A stretch of 7,122 nt of DNA from an uncultured bacterium (GTDB taxonomy: Bacteria > Oederibacteriota > PGYV01 > CAILUR01), in contig CAILUR010000200.1 in assembly GCA_903837445.1 (NCBI GenBank), positions 1 to 7,122 of the forward strand, in the 5' to 3' direction. Made by a program: the position numbers and the translations under genes. Below the pieces are notes generated by a model. The model did not search any database. It had not been told where the DNA came from and saw only the letters and a program-made list of their open reading frames with translations. Position 1 is the stretch's first letter, and every line of letters begins with the position of its first letter. Shown here piece by piece: positions 6,702 to 7,122 of this stretch.

Positions 6702-7122
6702 ATGCCTAAAGGAAATTTTTGGAACAATGTAAATAAATATTTTCCGTGGGTACTCCTTATTGCCTCACTTATTTTCGGTTACAAATGCGCCAAGGGAAAT
6801 GACTTTCTTTCCTACTACGATGTAGGGCTTAATTTTAGGGCACTTTTGGACAACATTTACATTAGCGGCAAATATTCTGGTATGCTAAATCATTACCCGC
6901 CTCTGTTTGCTATGCTTATGGTCCCCTTAACCTTCTTGCCGCCTTTGGCAGCTGGGTATGTGTTTTTTCTCGCCAAGTTAGCCTGTGTGATCTGCGTGCT
7001 GAAAATTCTTCCGGAATTTTTTGAGGATAAAAAAATTCCTGCCGTGGCTTTTTGGTTGGCGTTTCTTATCTCTTTTCGGTTTATCCTTGATGACTTCAAG
7101 CTTGGACAGGTCAATACTTTTC
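6702..7122 (+). CDS. membrane glycosyltransferase, GT87/DUF2029-like, N-terminal part only
   Basis: The first 140 residues of a multi-pass membrane protein cut by the window end. Family members are GT-C-fold enzymes that use a polyprenyl-phosphate sugar (polyprenyl-phosphomannose in actinobacteria) to add sugars on the outer face of the cytoplasmic membrane. Evidence: a first membrane helix at about residues 14-29 (PWVLLIASLIFG); an acidic outer loop NDFLSYYDVG (33-42) that carries Asp34 and Asp40, one of which may be the catalytic Asp typical of GT-C enzymes; the YPPLFAMLMVPLTFLPPLAA block (65-84), close to the family's YPPxxALLxxPLxxLPxxxA; further helices at about 84-103 and 112-129; and KLGQVNTF (133-140), matching the family's LGQVN motif. 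The ATG at 6702 has GGAG (6692-6695) six bases upstream. Donor and acceptor sugars cannot be told from this part. It is divergent from pcrA and probably unrelated to it. Confidence 0.78.
   Translation, partial: MPKGNFWNNVNKYFPWVLLIASLIFGYKCAKGNDFLSYYDVGLNFRALLDNIYISGKYSGMLNHYPPLFAMLMVPLTFLPPLAAGYVFFLAKLACVICVLKILPEFFEDKKIPAVAFWLAFLISFRFILDDFKLGQVNTF

Noticed and set aside
6893..7114. 73-residue minus-strand frame opposite the GT87-like gene
   Set aside because: The plus-strand frame has the family motifs (YPPLFA, LGQVN) and a good ribosome site; the opposite frame has neither.

Overview
The window is an ordinary-looking piece of an AT-rich bacterial chromosome. It is dominated by a translation-quality operon on the minus strand. 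The organism cannot be named with confidence. The full GatCAB amidotransferase implies a bacterium that makes Gln-tRNA and/or Asn-tRNA by transamidation, so not one of the classic enteric type. The AT-rich coding style, the Shine-Dalgarno-led genes and the PcrA-like helicase would fit an uncultivated or anaerobic lineage such as Elusimicrobiota, or a low-GC relative, but that is only a guess from style.

Layout in transcription order. On the minus strand, a UvrD/PcrA-type DNA helicase (6520 to 4328) is preceded by a promoter that matches the sigma-70 consensus at both hexamers (6567-6594). A 247-base gap (4081-4327) carries a candidate promoter and a strong hairpin. The gat operon follows: gatC (4080-3796), gatA (3764-2304), a 102-residue zinc-ribbon protein of unknown function (2238-1930) and gatB (1914-448). 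After that comes the N-terminal third of a TRAM-domain, Fe-S, RlmD/RumA-type 23S rRNA uracil-5-methyltransferase (399 to beyond base 1). Gaps within the operon are short (15 to 65 bases), so co-transcription is likely. On the plus strand, divergent from pcrA, the first 140 residues of a membrane glycosyltransferase of the GT87/DUF2029 type begin at 6702 and run off the end.

How they work together: GatC, GatA and GatB form the heterotrimer that converts Glu-tRNA(Gln) and/or Asp-tRNA(Asn) to the correct aminoacyl-tRNA. The rRNA methyltransferase extends the same translation theme. PcrA/UvrD (DNA repair and removal of stalled RNA polymerase) and the glycosyltransferase look like independent neighbours. 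The least explained items are the small zinc-ribbon gene wedged between gatA and gatB, the compact structured spacer just ahead of it, and the hairpin in the gatC upstream region. I saw no mobile element, CRISPR array, tRNA or rRNA gene, and nothing that convincingly amounts to a new multi-gene system.
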